The translations under genes were made by a program, and so were the position numbers. The notes below the pieces were generated by a model, which searched no databases, was not told the origin of the DNA, and saw nothing but the letters and a program-made list of their open reading frames with translations. Shown piece after piece: positions 1 through 6,891 of a stretch of DNA of 25,271 bases (its first letter is position 1; each line of letters begins with the position of its first letter). The stretch lies in NCBI GenBank assembly GCA_035623615.1, contig DASPTB010000105.1:1-25271 (forward strand). The letters are read 5' to 3'. This stretch comes from DASPTB01 sp035623615 (GTDB taxonomy: Bacteria > Actinomycetota > UBA4738).

Positions 1-1
1 G

Positions 2-598
2 ACGGCGGGCGAGCACGTGCTCCCCTCGCTCATCCGGGATTTCCGCACCCGGCACCGGGGGGTCGAGGTGAGCCTCGAGGTGGGCAACCGCATGCGCGTG
101 TGGGAACGGCTCCGGGATCGGGAGGCCGACCTGGCGGTGGCAGGACGGCCTCCCGCCGGGTTCGGGTTCGACGGGGTGGCCTTCATGTCGAACGACCTCG
201 TGGTGGCGGCGCCGGCCACGACGGGCGTGGGACGCGAGCCGGTACGGCCCTCGTCACTCGCCGCCGCGACATGGCTCCTTCGCGAGGAGGGGTCGGGGAC
301 GCGTGCGACAGCTGAGGAGTTCTTCGCCGGCGCCGGCATCGCCCCCGCGACGCTCACGATCGGATCGAACGGCGCCATCGTCGAGTCGGTCGCGGCCGGC
401 CTGGGCGTCACGCTCATCTCGCTCGACGCGGTCCGGCGCGCCGCGGATGCCGGGGCGGTTCGCATCGTCGCGGTGCGCGGGCTCCCGATTCGCCGCGCAT
501 GGCACGTCGTCACGAGGTCGGGAGACGCACCGCACGGAGCGCCCGGGATGTTCCGGGAGTTCCTCCTGCGCGCGGGCGTCGCGACCGATCCCGGATGA
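2..598 (+). CDS. LysR-type transcriptional regulator, CbbR-like, C-terminal part (5' truncated by window edge)
   Basis: The reading frame is open from base 2 to the TGA at 596-598. Only the effector-binding domain is present (about 199 residues); the N-terminal winged-helix DNA-binding domain lies off the left edge. The visible sequence is typical of the type 2 periplasmic-binding fold of LysR regulators. It begins GEHVLPSLIRDF and contains LREEGSGTR, a segment like GSNGAIVESVAAGLG, and a late 'GLPIRRAWHVV'. The GSGTR, GSN-AI and G-PIRR-W elements are shared with CbbR proteins, which control Calvin-cycle operons. The neighbouring glyceraldehyde-3-phosphate dehydrogenase and phosphoribulokinase support that reading. 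The last 89 bp run antisense into the 3' end of the dehydrogenase gene. The LysR family is certain from sequence; the CbbR role is inferred from similarity and context. CysB/Cbl-type or other metabolic LysR regulators remain possible. Confidence 0.88.
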   Translation, partial: TAGEHVLPSLIRDFRTRHRGVEVSLEVGNRMRVWERLRDREADLAVAGRPPAGFGFDGVAFMSNDLVVAAPATTGVGREPVRPSSLAAATWLLREEGSGTRATAEEFFAGAGIAPATLTIGSNGAIVESVAAGLGVTLISLDAVRRAADAGAVRIVAVRGLPIRRAWHVVTRSGDAPHGAPGMFREFLLRAGVATDPG

Positions 599-1583
599 GC
601 TCGAGGATGTCGACGACCCGTGTCGCGTAGGACAGCTCGTTGTCGTACCAGGCGAGCACCTGCAAGTGGTTGTTCTGCAACGCGATCGTCCCGGCTGCGT
701 CCACGACCGCCGAGCGCGGGTCTCCCAAGAAGTCCGACGACACCAGCGGCTCCTCGCACACGCCGAGCACGCTCGCGAGCCGGTCCGACTTCGCGGCCGC
801 GCGGAATACGTCGTTGACCTCATCCCCGGTCGCCGGGAGCCCGAGCACCACACCCAGCGTCAGCAGCGAGACGTCGGGCGTCGGCACCCGAATGGCGAAC
901 GCATCGATGCGGCCCGCCAGGCCGGGAAGGATACGGCCGAGGAGCTTCGCGGCGCCGGTCTTCGTCGGGACGAGGTTGAGCGCCGCGGACCGCGCGCGCC
1001 GCGGGTCGTCGTGCGACCCGTCGACCAGCTCCTGGTCGCGCGTGAACGCGTGCACGGTCGTGGCGAACCCCGACTCGATCCCGAACGTGGTGTCGAGGAC
1101 GTGGGCGACTGGGCCAAGGCAGGCCGTCGTGCACGACGCGGCGGACACGACGCGGTGCCGTCGCGGGTCGAACGCGTCCTCGTTCACGCCCACGACGATC
1201 GTCAGATCCTCGCCGGTGGACGGCGCCGTGATGACCACGTGCCCCGCCCCGCCCTCGAGGTGGCCGCGCGCCTCGTCGGCCATCGTGAACGCGCCCGTGG
1301 ACTCCACGACCACGTCCACGTCGTGCCACGGGATCACCGACGGCCTCTCGCACGAGGTGACGCGAACGTCGTTCCCCTCGATCAACAGCGTGTGACCGTC
1401 GGCTTCGACGTCGCCCAAGAATCGCCCGTGGACGCTGTCGTACATGAGCAGGTGCGCGAGCAGGCCCGCGTCGCCGCGCCGCGTGTTCACGGCACTGAGC
1501 AGCAGGTCGTCGCGCCCGGCCAGCAGCCTCGTCACCAAGCGGCCGATGCGGCCGAAGCCGTTGACCCCGACGGTGAGCGTCAT
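510..1583 (-). CDS. gap: Type I glyceraldehyde-3-phosphate dehydrogenase (possibly NADP-preferring)
   Basis: The 357-residue protein has the full GAPDH architecture: an N-terminal Rossmann motif VGVNGFGRIGR (5-15), YDSVHGRF (48-55), the catalytic cysteine in SAASCTTAC (Cys151), the catalytic histidine in TTVHAF (His178), RRAR, PTKTGAAK and the late WYDNE. It would interconvert glyceraldehyde-3-phosphate and 1,3-bisphosphoglycerate in the cytosol. Two positions are unusual. The Asp that usually follows the Asn ending beta-2 and holds the NAD ribose is Thr34, followed by Arg35-Arg36, as in NADP-using GapB-type enzymes. The Asn of the CTTNC motif is Ala154. Erythrose-4-phosphate dehydrogenase is a less likely alternative. 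The usual family length is about 335; the extra 20-odd C-terminal residues are Arg-rich and lie over the LysR gene. The ATG has an AAGGAG-like stretch somewhat far upstream. The gene is divergent from phosphoribulokinase, which suggests a biosynthetic, Calvin-cycle role. Confidence 0.93.
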   Translation of the reverse strand: MTLTVGVNGFGRIGRLVTRLLAGRDDLLLSAVNTRRGDAGLLAHLLMYDSVHGRFLGDVEADGHTLLIEGNDVRVTSCERPSVIPWHDVDVVVESTGAFTMADEARGHLEGGAGHVVITAPSTGEDLTIVVGVNEDAFDPRRHRVVSAASCTTACLGPVAHVLDTTFGIESGFATTVHAFTRDQELVDGSHDDPRRARSAALNLVPTKTGAAKLLGRILPGLAGRIDAFAIRVPTPDVSLLTLGVVLGLPATGDEVNDVFRAAAKSDRLASVLGVCEEPLVSSDFLGDPRSAVVDAAGTIALQNNHLQVLAWYDNELSYATRVVDILELIRDRSRRPRAGGTPGTSRALRAVRLPTS

Positions 1584-1783
1584 GTGTCCGTTCCACCTTC
1601 TCCTTCAGCCCGGGCGTTTCGGGGGAACCCGCGTCCGGGGGCCACCCCGGCCCCGCCGAACCATGCTCCCTGGGAGACGCCCGGGGAGCCAGCCCCGTAC
1701 GCGGGGGGTGAGGTCGGATTCGAGCCCCCGCCGCCGGGGTGAGAAGGCCCGCCGGCAGGTGGGAGACTGGGATCACCGCTGGC

Positions 1784-1817
1784 CTCACCCCTTCGGGGGT
1801 GGGCGGCCCGAGGGGCC
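1784..1817. other. Two adjacent GC-rich hairpins in the gap-prk intergenic region
   Basis: CACCCC-TTCG-GGGGTG (1786-1801) is a perfect 6-bp stem closed by a stable TTCG tetraloop, extendable by a T-G and a C-G pair. It is followed directly by GGCCC-GAG-GGGCC (1805-1817), a 5-bp stem with a 3-nt loop. Both lie 17-50 bp before the phosphoribulokinase start, in the 251-bp divergent spacer (1584-1834). They could be a leader structure if a promoter lies further upstream, or a DNA-level element if prk is leaderless. No T-run follows, so a classical terminator is not obvious. Confidence 0.5.
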
Positions 1818-1822
1818 CAACC

Positions 1823-1828
1823 TAGGAT
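1823..1828 (+). promoter_or_regulatory. Putative -10 box (TAGGAT) of a leaderless prk promoter
   Basis: TAGGAT fits the TAnnnT -10 consensus and ends 6 nt before the ATG at 1835. In actinobacteria that distance puts the transcription start on or next to the start codon. The only Shine-Dalgarno-like sequence (GAGG) directly abuts the ATG, which is too close to serve as a ribosome binding site. No convincing -35 box is visible 17 bp upstream. Confidence 0.5.
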
Positions 1829-1834
1829 CCGAGG

Positions 1835-2881
1835 ATGATCAGGGCGAGCCGCACCGCGGCCTCTTCGGCGTTCTCTGTGTCGGGCCGTCCGGTCCTGCTC
1901 GCGGTCGCCGGGGACAGCGCCGCCGGCAAGACCACGCTCGCCCGCGGCATCGAAGCCGTGCTGGGGGCCGATCGCGTCACGCGGATCTGCACGGACGACT
2001 ACCACCGGTACGATCGGCGGGCCCGAGCGGAGCTCGGCATCACTCCGCTGCACCCCGAGTGCAACTACCTCGACATCATGGAGCAGCACCTGCGGCTGCT
2101 CGCCGAGGGCGAAGCGATCCTCAAGCCGCGCTACGATCACGCGACCGGCACGTTCCTCGCACCCGTCCACGTCCAGCCGCGGGAGTTCGTGCTGATCGAG
2201 GGCCTGCTTCCGCTGCACACGCGCGCGATGCGCGACTCGCTCGACGTCAAGGTGTACCTCGACCCGGAGGAGACGCTACGCCGACAGTGGAAAGTGGAAC
2301 GCGATTGCTCGAAGCGCGGGTACACCCCCTCCCAGGTCCTCGAGGAGCTCGACCGCCGCGAGTCGGACACGAACGCGTACATTCGGCCGCAGCGGGGCGA
2401 AGCCGATATCGTCGTCCGGTTCCACCGCCCGACGCGCCCGAGCCCCGAAGGGCATCTCGGCGCGCGAGTCGTGCTCCGGCCGACGCTGCCCCATCCCGAC
2501 CTCGAGCCTGTTCTCGGGACCGCCGAGCGCTCCCCGATCCGTCTGCTGCTCGACCGCGATCACGGGAAGCCGGCCGACGTTCTCGAGATCGAGGCCGACT
2601 GCCCACCCGACGAGGCACTCCACGTCGAGCGCGAGATCTGGTCCCGGCTGCAGCCCGATACACGCCTGCAGCGGAGCAAGATCGGCAGGTACGTGCACGG
2701 GAACGGAGAGCTGCGCAGCGAGTCGCTCGCGCTGGCGCAGCTGCTGATCGTGTACCACCTGGTGAACGCGCTCGCGCAGTCCAACGGCTCGGTGCGAGTG
2801 GATGGCAGCTCGCCGCGCGTCGTCGCGACGCCGGAGCGGCGCACGGAGGAGTCGCTCGCCCCCGCCTCCGGCAGCAGGTGA
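1835..2881 (+). CDS. prk: Phosphoribulokinase
   Basis: The 348-residue protein should phosphorylate ribulose-5-phosphate with ATP to ribulose-1,5-bisphosphate, the RuBisCO substrate and a Calvin-cycle-specific step. It has a Walker A motif GDSAAGKTT (26-34), the PRK signature ICTDDYHRYDRR (51-62) with the catalytic Asp and the sugar-phosphate-binding His/Arg, then KPRYDHATGTF, VLIEGLLPLHT and an R-W--ERD---RG segment. The layout resembles the cyanobacterial/plant-type enzyme rather than the shorter proteobacterial form; uridine kinase, the main relative, lacks these motifs. The plant redox pair is incomplete: the P-loop cysteine is replaced (GDSAAGK rather than GDSGCGK), while Cys52 matches the second cysteine. 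Start: ATG 1835 follows a leaderless-type -10 box; an in-frame GTG a dozen residues in is an alternative. A CBS-pair gene begins 4 bp after the stop, indicating co-transcription. Confidence 0.92.
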   Translation: MIRASRTAASSAFSVSGRPVLLAVAGDSAAGKTTLARGIEAVLGADRVTRICTDDYHRYDRRARAELGITPLHPECNYLDIMEQHLRLLAEGEAILKPRYDHATGTFLAPVHVQPREFVLIEGLLPLHTRAMRDSLDVKVYLDPEETLRRQWKVERDCSKRGYTPSQVLEELDRRESDTNAYIRPQRGEADIVVRFHRPTRPSPEGHLGARVVLRPTLPHPDLEPVLGTAERSPIRLLLDRDHGKPADVLEIEADCPPDEALHVEREIWSRLQPDTRLQRSKIGRYVHGNGELRSESLALAQLLIVYHLVNALAQSNGSVRVDGSSPRVVATPERRTEESLAPASGSR

Positions 2882-2885
2882 ACCC

Positions 2886-3374
2886 GTGAAGGTCGGCGAT
2901 GTGATGCAGCGTCGCTTCGACCGGCTGGATCCGGCCGCCTCCGTCCTGGAAGCGAGTCACGTGATGCTCCTGACCGGCCACGAGGCGCTGCCCGTGATGG
3001 AGGGTGATCGGCTTGCCGGCATGGTCGCCGAGCGCGACATCCTCGATCGGCTGTTGCGGGAGCTCTCGAGCGACGTCTACGCGTGGGGATTGGGGAGCGT
3101 CGACCTGGAGGACGAGCAGGCGTTCCGACGCGTTGCGGCAGTCACGGTCGCCGAGCTCATGAGCCGGCGGGTCGTGACGACGACACCCGACGCACCCGTG
3201 CTCAGAGCCGCCGCGACGATGCGCGCGCGCCGCGTGCGTCGATTGCCGGTCGTGGACCACGAGCATGTCGTGGGACTTGTCTTCCAGGCGGACGTCCTCG
3301 AAGCGATGGTCCGGTCACTCCCGCCCGCCGCTCGCCGCACGATCCGCGAACGGGCTCCCGCCCGCCGGCGGTAG
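2886..3374 (+). CDS. Tandem CBS-domain protein co-transcribed with phosphoribulokinase
   Basis: The 162-residue protein is little more than two CBS domains. CBS1 covers about residues 1-57 (VGDVMQRRF ... GMVAERDIL) and CBS2 about 87-142 (VAELMSRRVV ... RLPVVDHEHVVGLVFQADVL), with an acidic 25-residue linker (SVDLEDEQAF). Such Bateman pairs usually bind AMP, ADP, ATP or S-adenosylmethionine and regulate a partner. The ligand-site aspartates are kept (Asp51, Asp136), but the Ser/Thr two to three residues before them is Ala or Phe, so affinity may differ. No enzymatic domain, signal peptide or membrane segment is present. I start it at GTG 2886, 4 bp after the prk stop, because homology begins there; the frame is open further upstream, inside prk, but that part has no CBS sequence. 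Regulation of PRK is an inference from gene order. Confidence 0.88.
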   Translation: MKVGDVMQRRFDRLDPAASVLEASHVMLLTGHEALPVMEGDRLAGMVAERDILDRLLRELSSDVYAWGLGSVDLEDEQAFRRVAAVTVAELMSRRVVTTTPDAPVLRAAATMRARRVRRLPVVDHEHVVGLVFQADVLEAMVRSLPPAARRTIRERAPARRR

Positions 3375-3381
3375 GCTCGCG

Positions 3382-4041
3382 TCAGCGGACGAGCCCCTGG
3401 CGGAGTGCCAGCGCGATCGCCTGCGAGCGGTCCTTCACACCGAGCTTGCGCAGGATCGCCTTCACGTGGGACTTCACCGTGTCCTCGCTGATGTAGAGCG
3501 CGCGGCCGATCGTCTTGTTGTCCAGGCCCTTCACGAGCTCGGTGAGGACCTCGGACTCGCGCTGCGTCAGGCCGAGCTGAGCGCCGGGCCACTCGCGGCC
3601 CGCCGACATCGCCGCCGCGCGCAGCGCGATCTGCCCGCCCAGCGCGGGATCGATCACGACGTCGCCCTGCCGCACCGCTTCGAGGATGCGGGCGAGATCC
3701 TCCGCCGACGCCTTCTTGAGCATGTAGCCGCGGCCCCCAGCGCGGAGCGCCTCGAAGACGTACTGCTCGTCCTCGTACACGGTGAGGAACACGACGCGCA
3801 CGTCGGGATGCTTCGCCACGATCGTGCGGCACGCGTCGAGGCCGCTCGAGCGCTGCAGCCGGAGGTCGAGGAGCACGACGTCGGGCTTCGATTCCTCGAT
3901 GGCCTCGAGCGCCCCGTCGAGGTCCTCGGCCTCGCCGACGATCTCGATCTCCCGCATGCCGTGCAGCATCGCGCGCAGGCCCTCGCGGACGATCCGGTGG
4001 TCGTCGACCATGACGATGCGGATGGGGGCGGCGTCGCTCAC
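3382..4041 (-). CDS. NarL/FixJ-type response regulator (partner of the adjacent GAF kinase)
   Basis: The 219-residue protein has an N-terminal receiver domain: the acidic pair Asp13-Asp14, phospho-acceptor Asp59 in VVLLDLRL, Thr87 and Lys109 in GYMLKK. A C-terminal LuxR-type helix-turn-helix follows (about 157-210: LTQRESEVL ... IGRALYISEDTVKSHVKAIL). It should bind DNA when phosphorylated by the histidine kinase just upstream. Its ATG overlaps the kinase stop codon by 4 nt (ATGA), so the pair is translationally coupled. It converges with the CBS gene, only 7 bp away. Targets are not visible. Family assignment is secure. Confidence 0.95.
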   Translation of the reverse strand: MSDAAPIRIVMVDDHRIVREGLRAMLHGMREIEIVGEAEDLDGALEAIEESKPDVVLLDLRLQRSSGLDACRTIVAKHPDVRVVFLTVYEDEQYVFEALRAGGRGYMLKKASAEDLARILEAVRQGDVVIDPALGGQIALRAAAMSAGREWPGAQLGLTQRESEVLTELVKGLDNKTIGRALYISEDTVKSHVKAILRKLGVKDRSQAIALALRQGLVR

Positions 4042-5249
4042 GACGGATCCTCCGCCTCGGGCTTCGGAATGCGCACCTCGATCGTGGTCCCGCGGCCCGG
4101 CGCGCTCGCGATGTCGAGCTTCCCGTCGATGAGCGCGACCCGCTCGCGCATGCCCGTCAGACCGAACGACGTCGACGGCTGCCCCGCCCGTCCGGTCGGT
4201 GGTTCGAAACCGGCCCCATCGTCCCGAACGACGAGGACGACCTCACCGTCCTCCTCTCGCAGCGAGAGTGAGACGCGCGTCGCCTCCGCGTGTTTGCGGG
4301 TGTTCGTGACGGCCTCCTGGGCGATCCGGTAGAGGGCGACCTCGTGATGCGGCGGCAGCCCGACCACATCGTCCACATCGACGTCGAGCTCGACCCGTCC
4401 GTCGAGCTGCCGGTGGGCGAGGGTCCGAAGGCTGGGACCGAGACCCAGGTCGTCGAGCACCGAGGGCCGCAGGTTGTAGATGGCGACGCGAGCCTCGTCC
4501 AGCGCCTCGTCGACCAGCCGGCTCGCCTCGCCGAGCTCGTTCTCCGCGCGCTCGGGGTCCGTGCGAAGGCTGTGCGAGCAGGCCTGCAGCCGGTACCACA
4601 TCGAGACGAGCTGCTGCGTCACACCGTCGTGGATCTCGGTGGCGACACGCCGGCGCTCCTCTTCCTGGAGCTCGATCGTCTTGCGCACCAGGCTTTCCAG
4701 CTCGGCCTCCTGCTCCGCGAGGGCGTTGAAGAGGTTCGCGTGCTCGATCGCGCCGGCGATCAGCGAGGCGGTCAGCCGCAGGAAGGCGACGTCGGCGTCC
4801 GAGAAGTCGCGCCGCGAGCGCGAGTGCACATTGAACACACCGATCAGGTCGCCCGAGCGCGAGACCACGGGAGTCGACAGCATCGACGTGAACAGCTCGC
4901 CGTGGAGGTCGGGGATGTACTTGTAGCGAGGGTCGGCCCACTTGTTCTCCGGGATCAGGACGACCTCGTGCGTGGCGGCGACCCAGCCGGCGATGCCCTC
5001 ACCGAGGCGGAGCGAGATCTGCCCGACCGCGTCCTGGAACCCGGGTGTCGCCGCGCGCAGGACCAGCCGTTCCTCCTCGGGCTCCCACAGGTGGAGGAAG
5101 CAGGCGTCGCCGCCCGTCGCTTCGGTCACGAGCTCGACGGTGGCCGCGAGCACACTGTCCAGGTCGACGCTCGAGGTGATCGTCTCGATCACCCTGTGGA
5201 GGAGGCGGTTCTCCGCCTCGACCCGATCGAGCGTGCCCTCGGCCGTCAT
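4038..5249 (-). CDS. GAF-domain NarX/DesK-type sensor histidine kinase
   Basis: The 403-residue protein has a short N-terminal helix (1-28) and a GAF sensor domain (about 29-170; GEGIAGWV and LSTPVVSRSGDLIGVFNVHS are typical). A coiled-coil linker (about 175-200) leads to a HisKA_3 dimerisation segment with phospho-acceptor His207 in EIHDGVTQQL. The HATPase_c domain has the N box EAVTNTRKHA (312-321), G1 motif DDGAGF (343-348) and the GLTGMRERV segment (363-371). There are no transmembrane helices, so it senses a cytosolic signal; GAF domains of this kind bind small molecules or haem, but the ligand cannot be read here. No haem-ligand His stands out with certainty. ATG 5249 is preceded by a TAGAAT box 6 nt upstream and no Shine-Dalgarno sequence, indicating a leaderless transcript. 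It may also be read through from the upstream acylase gene, 52 bp away. Confidence 0.94.
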   Translation of the reverse strand: MTAEGTLDRVEAENRLLHRVIETITSSVDLDSVLAATVELVTEATGGDACFLHLWEPEEERLVLRAATPGFQDAVGQISLRLGEGIAGWVAATHEVVLIPENKWADPRYKYIPDLHGELFTSMLSTPVVSRSGDLIGVFNVHSRSRRDFSDADVAFLRLTASLIAGAIEHANLFNALAEQEAELESLVRKTIELQEEERRRVATEIHDGVTQQLVSMWYRLQACSHSLRTDPERAENELGEASRLVDEALDEARVAIYNLRPSVLDDLGLGPSLRTLAHRQLDGRVELDVDVDDVVGLPPHHEVALYRIAQEAVTNTRKHAEATRVSLSLREEDGEVVLVVRDDGAGFEPPTGRAGQPSTSFGLTGMRERVALIDGKLDIASAPGRGTTIEVRIPKPEAEDPS

Positions 5250-5255
5250 GCGGGG

Positions 5256-5261
5256 ATTCTA
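5256..5261 (-). promoter_or_regulatory. Putative -10 box (TAGAAT) for leaderless transcription of the histidine kinase
   Basis: On the minus strand TAGAAT is followed by 6 nt and then the kinase ATG. It matches the TAnnnT form and is identical to the box before the SDR gene at 9221. No ribosome binding site lies between it and the ATG. A clear -35 hexamer is not seen. Confidence 0.6.
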
Positions 5262-5301
5262 GGGGCCGAACCCCCAGCCGCCACAGAAGATGACGACGCT
5301 G

Positions 5302-6879
5302 TCAGAAGGCGATGGCGGCGCCTTCGGAGCGAGGGTCGGCGGCGGCGGCGAGACCGTCGCCGCGGATTTCGATCACGTTCGCGTGGCCCATCGACGCGTC
5401 GAACGGCATCGTCACCTCGACGTGGTGGCCTCGCCGCCGGAGGCCCTCGATCACCGCGGCATCGAAGCGGCTCTCGGCGGCGACCGACCAGTCGACCAGG
5501 TCGAGCACCCACCTCGGCGCGTCGACGGCCCGCCGCGGTTCCCACCCGTCGTCGACCAGTCGCGCGAGTAGCTGTATGTGGATCTGCGCCTGCCCGTCGC
5601 CTCCCATCGTGCCGAACACGTAGCGCGGCCGGCCGCCCCGTAAGGCCATACCGGGGATCAGTGTGTGCATCGGCCGCTTGCGCGGGGCGATGACGTTGGC
5701 GCGATCCTCGTCCAGGAAGAACCTCGAGCCACGGTTGTGCAGGTTGATCCCCCACCCCGGCACGGTCAGGCCGGACCCGAACCCTTCCCAGTTGGACTGG
5801 ATCAGGCTGACGCACATCCCCTTCCCGTCGACGACTGCCATGTGGGCCGTGCCGCCGGGCGCGGCGTATGCGCTCGGCGGCGCGCCGGCGCGCTCCGGGT
5901 CGACCGTCGACGCCATCCCTCGCAATCGCGCTCCGTCCAAGAGCTCCGACGGCGTCACGCGCATGTGGTCGGGATCGGTGACGTATCGGCGGTCCGACAA
6001 CCCGAGCTTCGTCACCTCGAGCAGCAGATGCTGACGGGCGTCGCCCTCCGGTGGAAGCGGACCGGCGTCATCCAGCATCGCCAGCGCCTCGAGCGCGACG
6101 ATCCCCTGTGTGTTCGGCGGAAGCTCGACCACCTCCAATCCCCGATAAGCGGTGGACAGGGGGCGGATCCACTCGCCCTCGTGGTCCGCGAGATCCTCCG
6201 CTGCGAGGAGCCCGCCGTGCGATCGGACCGCGTCGACGATCGCAGCGGCGATCGCGCCCCGGTAGAAGGTGTCCGGGCCATCCGAGCCGAGCGCCGCGAG
6301 GGTCCGCCCGATGCCGGGCTGCCGGAACGGCCGGCCCTCGCGCACGGGGTCGTAGACGGCGTGCCACTCGGCGAACGCCGGATCGCCGCGCGGGAACGAC
6401 GCGGCGGCTTCGCGAACCGTGATCCCCCCCTGCGCCGAAGGCACGAACCCTTCGGTGGCACAGCGGATTGCTGAGGCGGCGCACTCGGCGAAGGTCCGGG
6501 TCCCGAACCGCCTCAGGATCCGGAACCAGGCCTCGACCGCGCCCGGGACCGTGACGCTCAGCGCGCCGCGCTCGGGCAGACCGCCGAGGTCCCGCGCGCC
6601 GACGGCCTCCTCGGCCGCTCGGCGGACGGCGTCGGGCGTCGCGGCGGCGGGCGCGCGGCCCGAGCCGTTGTAGGCAACCAACTCCCCATCTTTCCAGAGC
6701 AGCAGGAACAGGTCGCCGCCGAGTCCGCACGACGACGGAGCGACCACCGCGAGCACCAGGTTGACGGCGACGGCCGCGTCGAGGGCGTTGCCGCCGCGGC
6801 GCAGCATCTCGACACCGGCCTCGGTCGCCAGCCGGTGGGGCGACGCGACGCACGCCGTCGCGATGCGTTCCTGCGTCAC
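5302..6879 (-). CDS. ggt: Gamma-glutamyltransferase / acylase family Ntn-hydrolase, no signal peptide
   Basis: The 525-residue protein belongs to the gamma-glutamyltranspeptidase family, which self-cleaves into two subunits and hydrolyses or transfers gamma-glutamyl groups (for example from glutathione). Family features visible are MLRRGGNALDAAVA (25-38), SCGLGGD (50-56), the presumed nucleophile Thr344 in GGTAHMAVVD (the family has TTH-SVVD here), SLIQSNWEGFGSG (358-370) and late GGDGQAQIHIQ. The family usually has GSG-vP-T near the substrate pocket; I see GSGLTVPGWG. The N-terminus starts directly on the catalytic fold with no signal peptide, so the enzyme should be cytoplasmic, more like YwrD-type or acylase-like members than periplasmic GGT. 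It lies 12 bp after a TauE/SafE permease gene and 52 bp before a histidine kinase gene. Substrate is uncertain: glutathione, another gamma-glutamyl compound, or an acylated compound. Confidence 0.88.
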   Translation of the reverse strand: MTQERIATACVASPHRLATEAGVEMLRRGGNALDAAVAVNLVLAVVAPSSCGLGGDLFLLLWKDGELVAYNGSGRAPAAATPDAVRRAAEEAVGARDLGGLPERGALSVTVPGAVEAWFRILRRFGTRTFAECAASAIRCATEGFVPSAQGGITVREAAASFPRGDPAFAEWHAVYDPVREGRPFRQPGIGRTLAALGSDGPDTFYRGAIAAAIVDAVRSHGGLLAAEDLADHEGEWIRPLSTAYRGLEVVELPPNTQGIVALEALAMLDDAGPLPPEGDARQHLLLEVTKLGLSDRRYVTDPDHMRVTPSELLDGARLRGMASTVDPERAGAPPSAYAAPGGTAHMAVVDGKGMCVSLIQSNWEGFGSGLTVPGWGINLHNRGSRFFLDEDRANVIAPRKRPMHTLIPGMALRGGRPRYVFGTMGGDGQAQIHIQLLARLVDDGWEPRRAVDAPRWVLDLVDWSVAAESRFDAAVIEGLRRRGHHVEVTMPFDASMGHANVIEIRGDGLAAAADPRSEGAAIAF

Positions 6880-6891
6880 CGCGTCACCGCC

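Noticed and set aside
303..1742. A 479-codon plus-strand frame opposite gap.
   Set aside because: It is the antisense shadow of the GAPDH gene, whose motifs are unmistakable.
1709..1760. A tRNA-like stretch (GGTCGGATTCGAGCCCCC followed by GGGGTGAGAAGG) in the gap-prk spacer.
   Set aside because: On neither strand can a T-arm with G53-C61 pairing, an anticodon stem and an acceptor stem be formed together; the T-loop position 54 or 53 is wrong in each orientation. At best it is a chance match or a decayed remnant.
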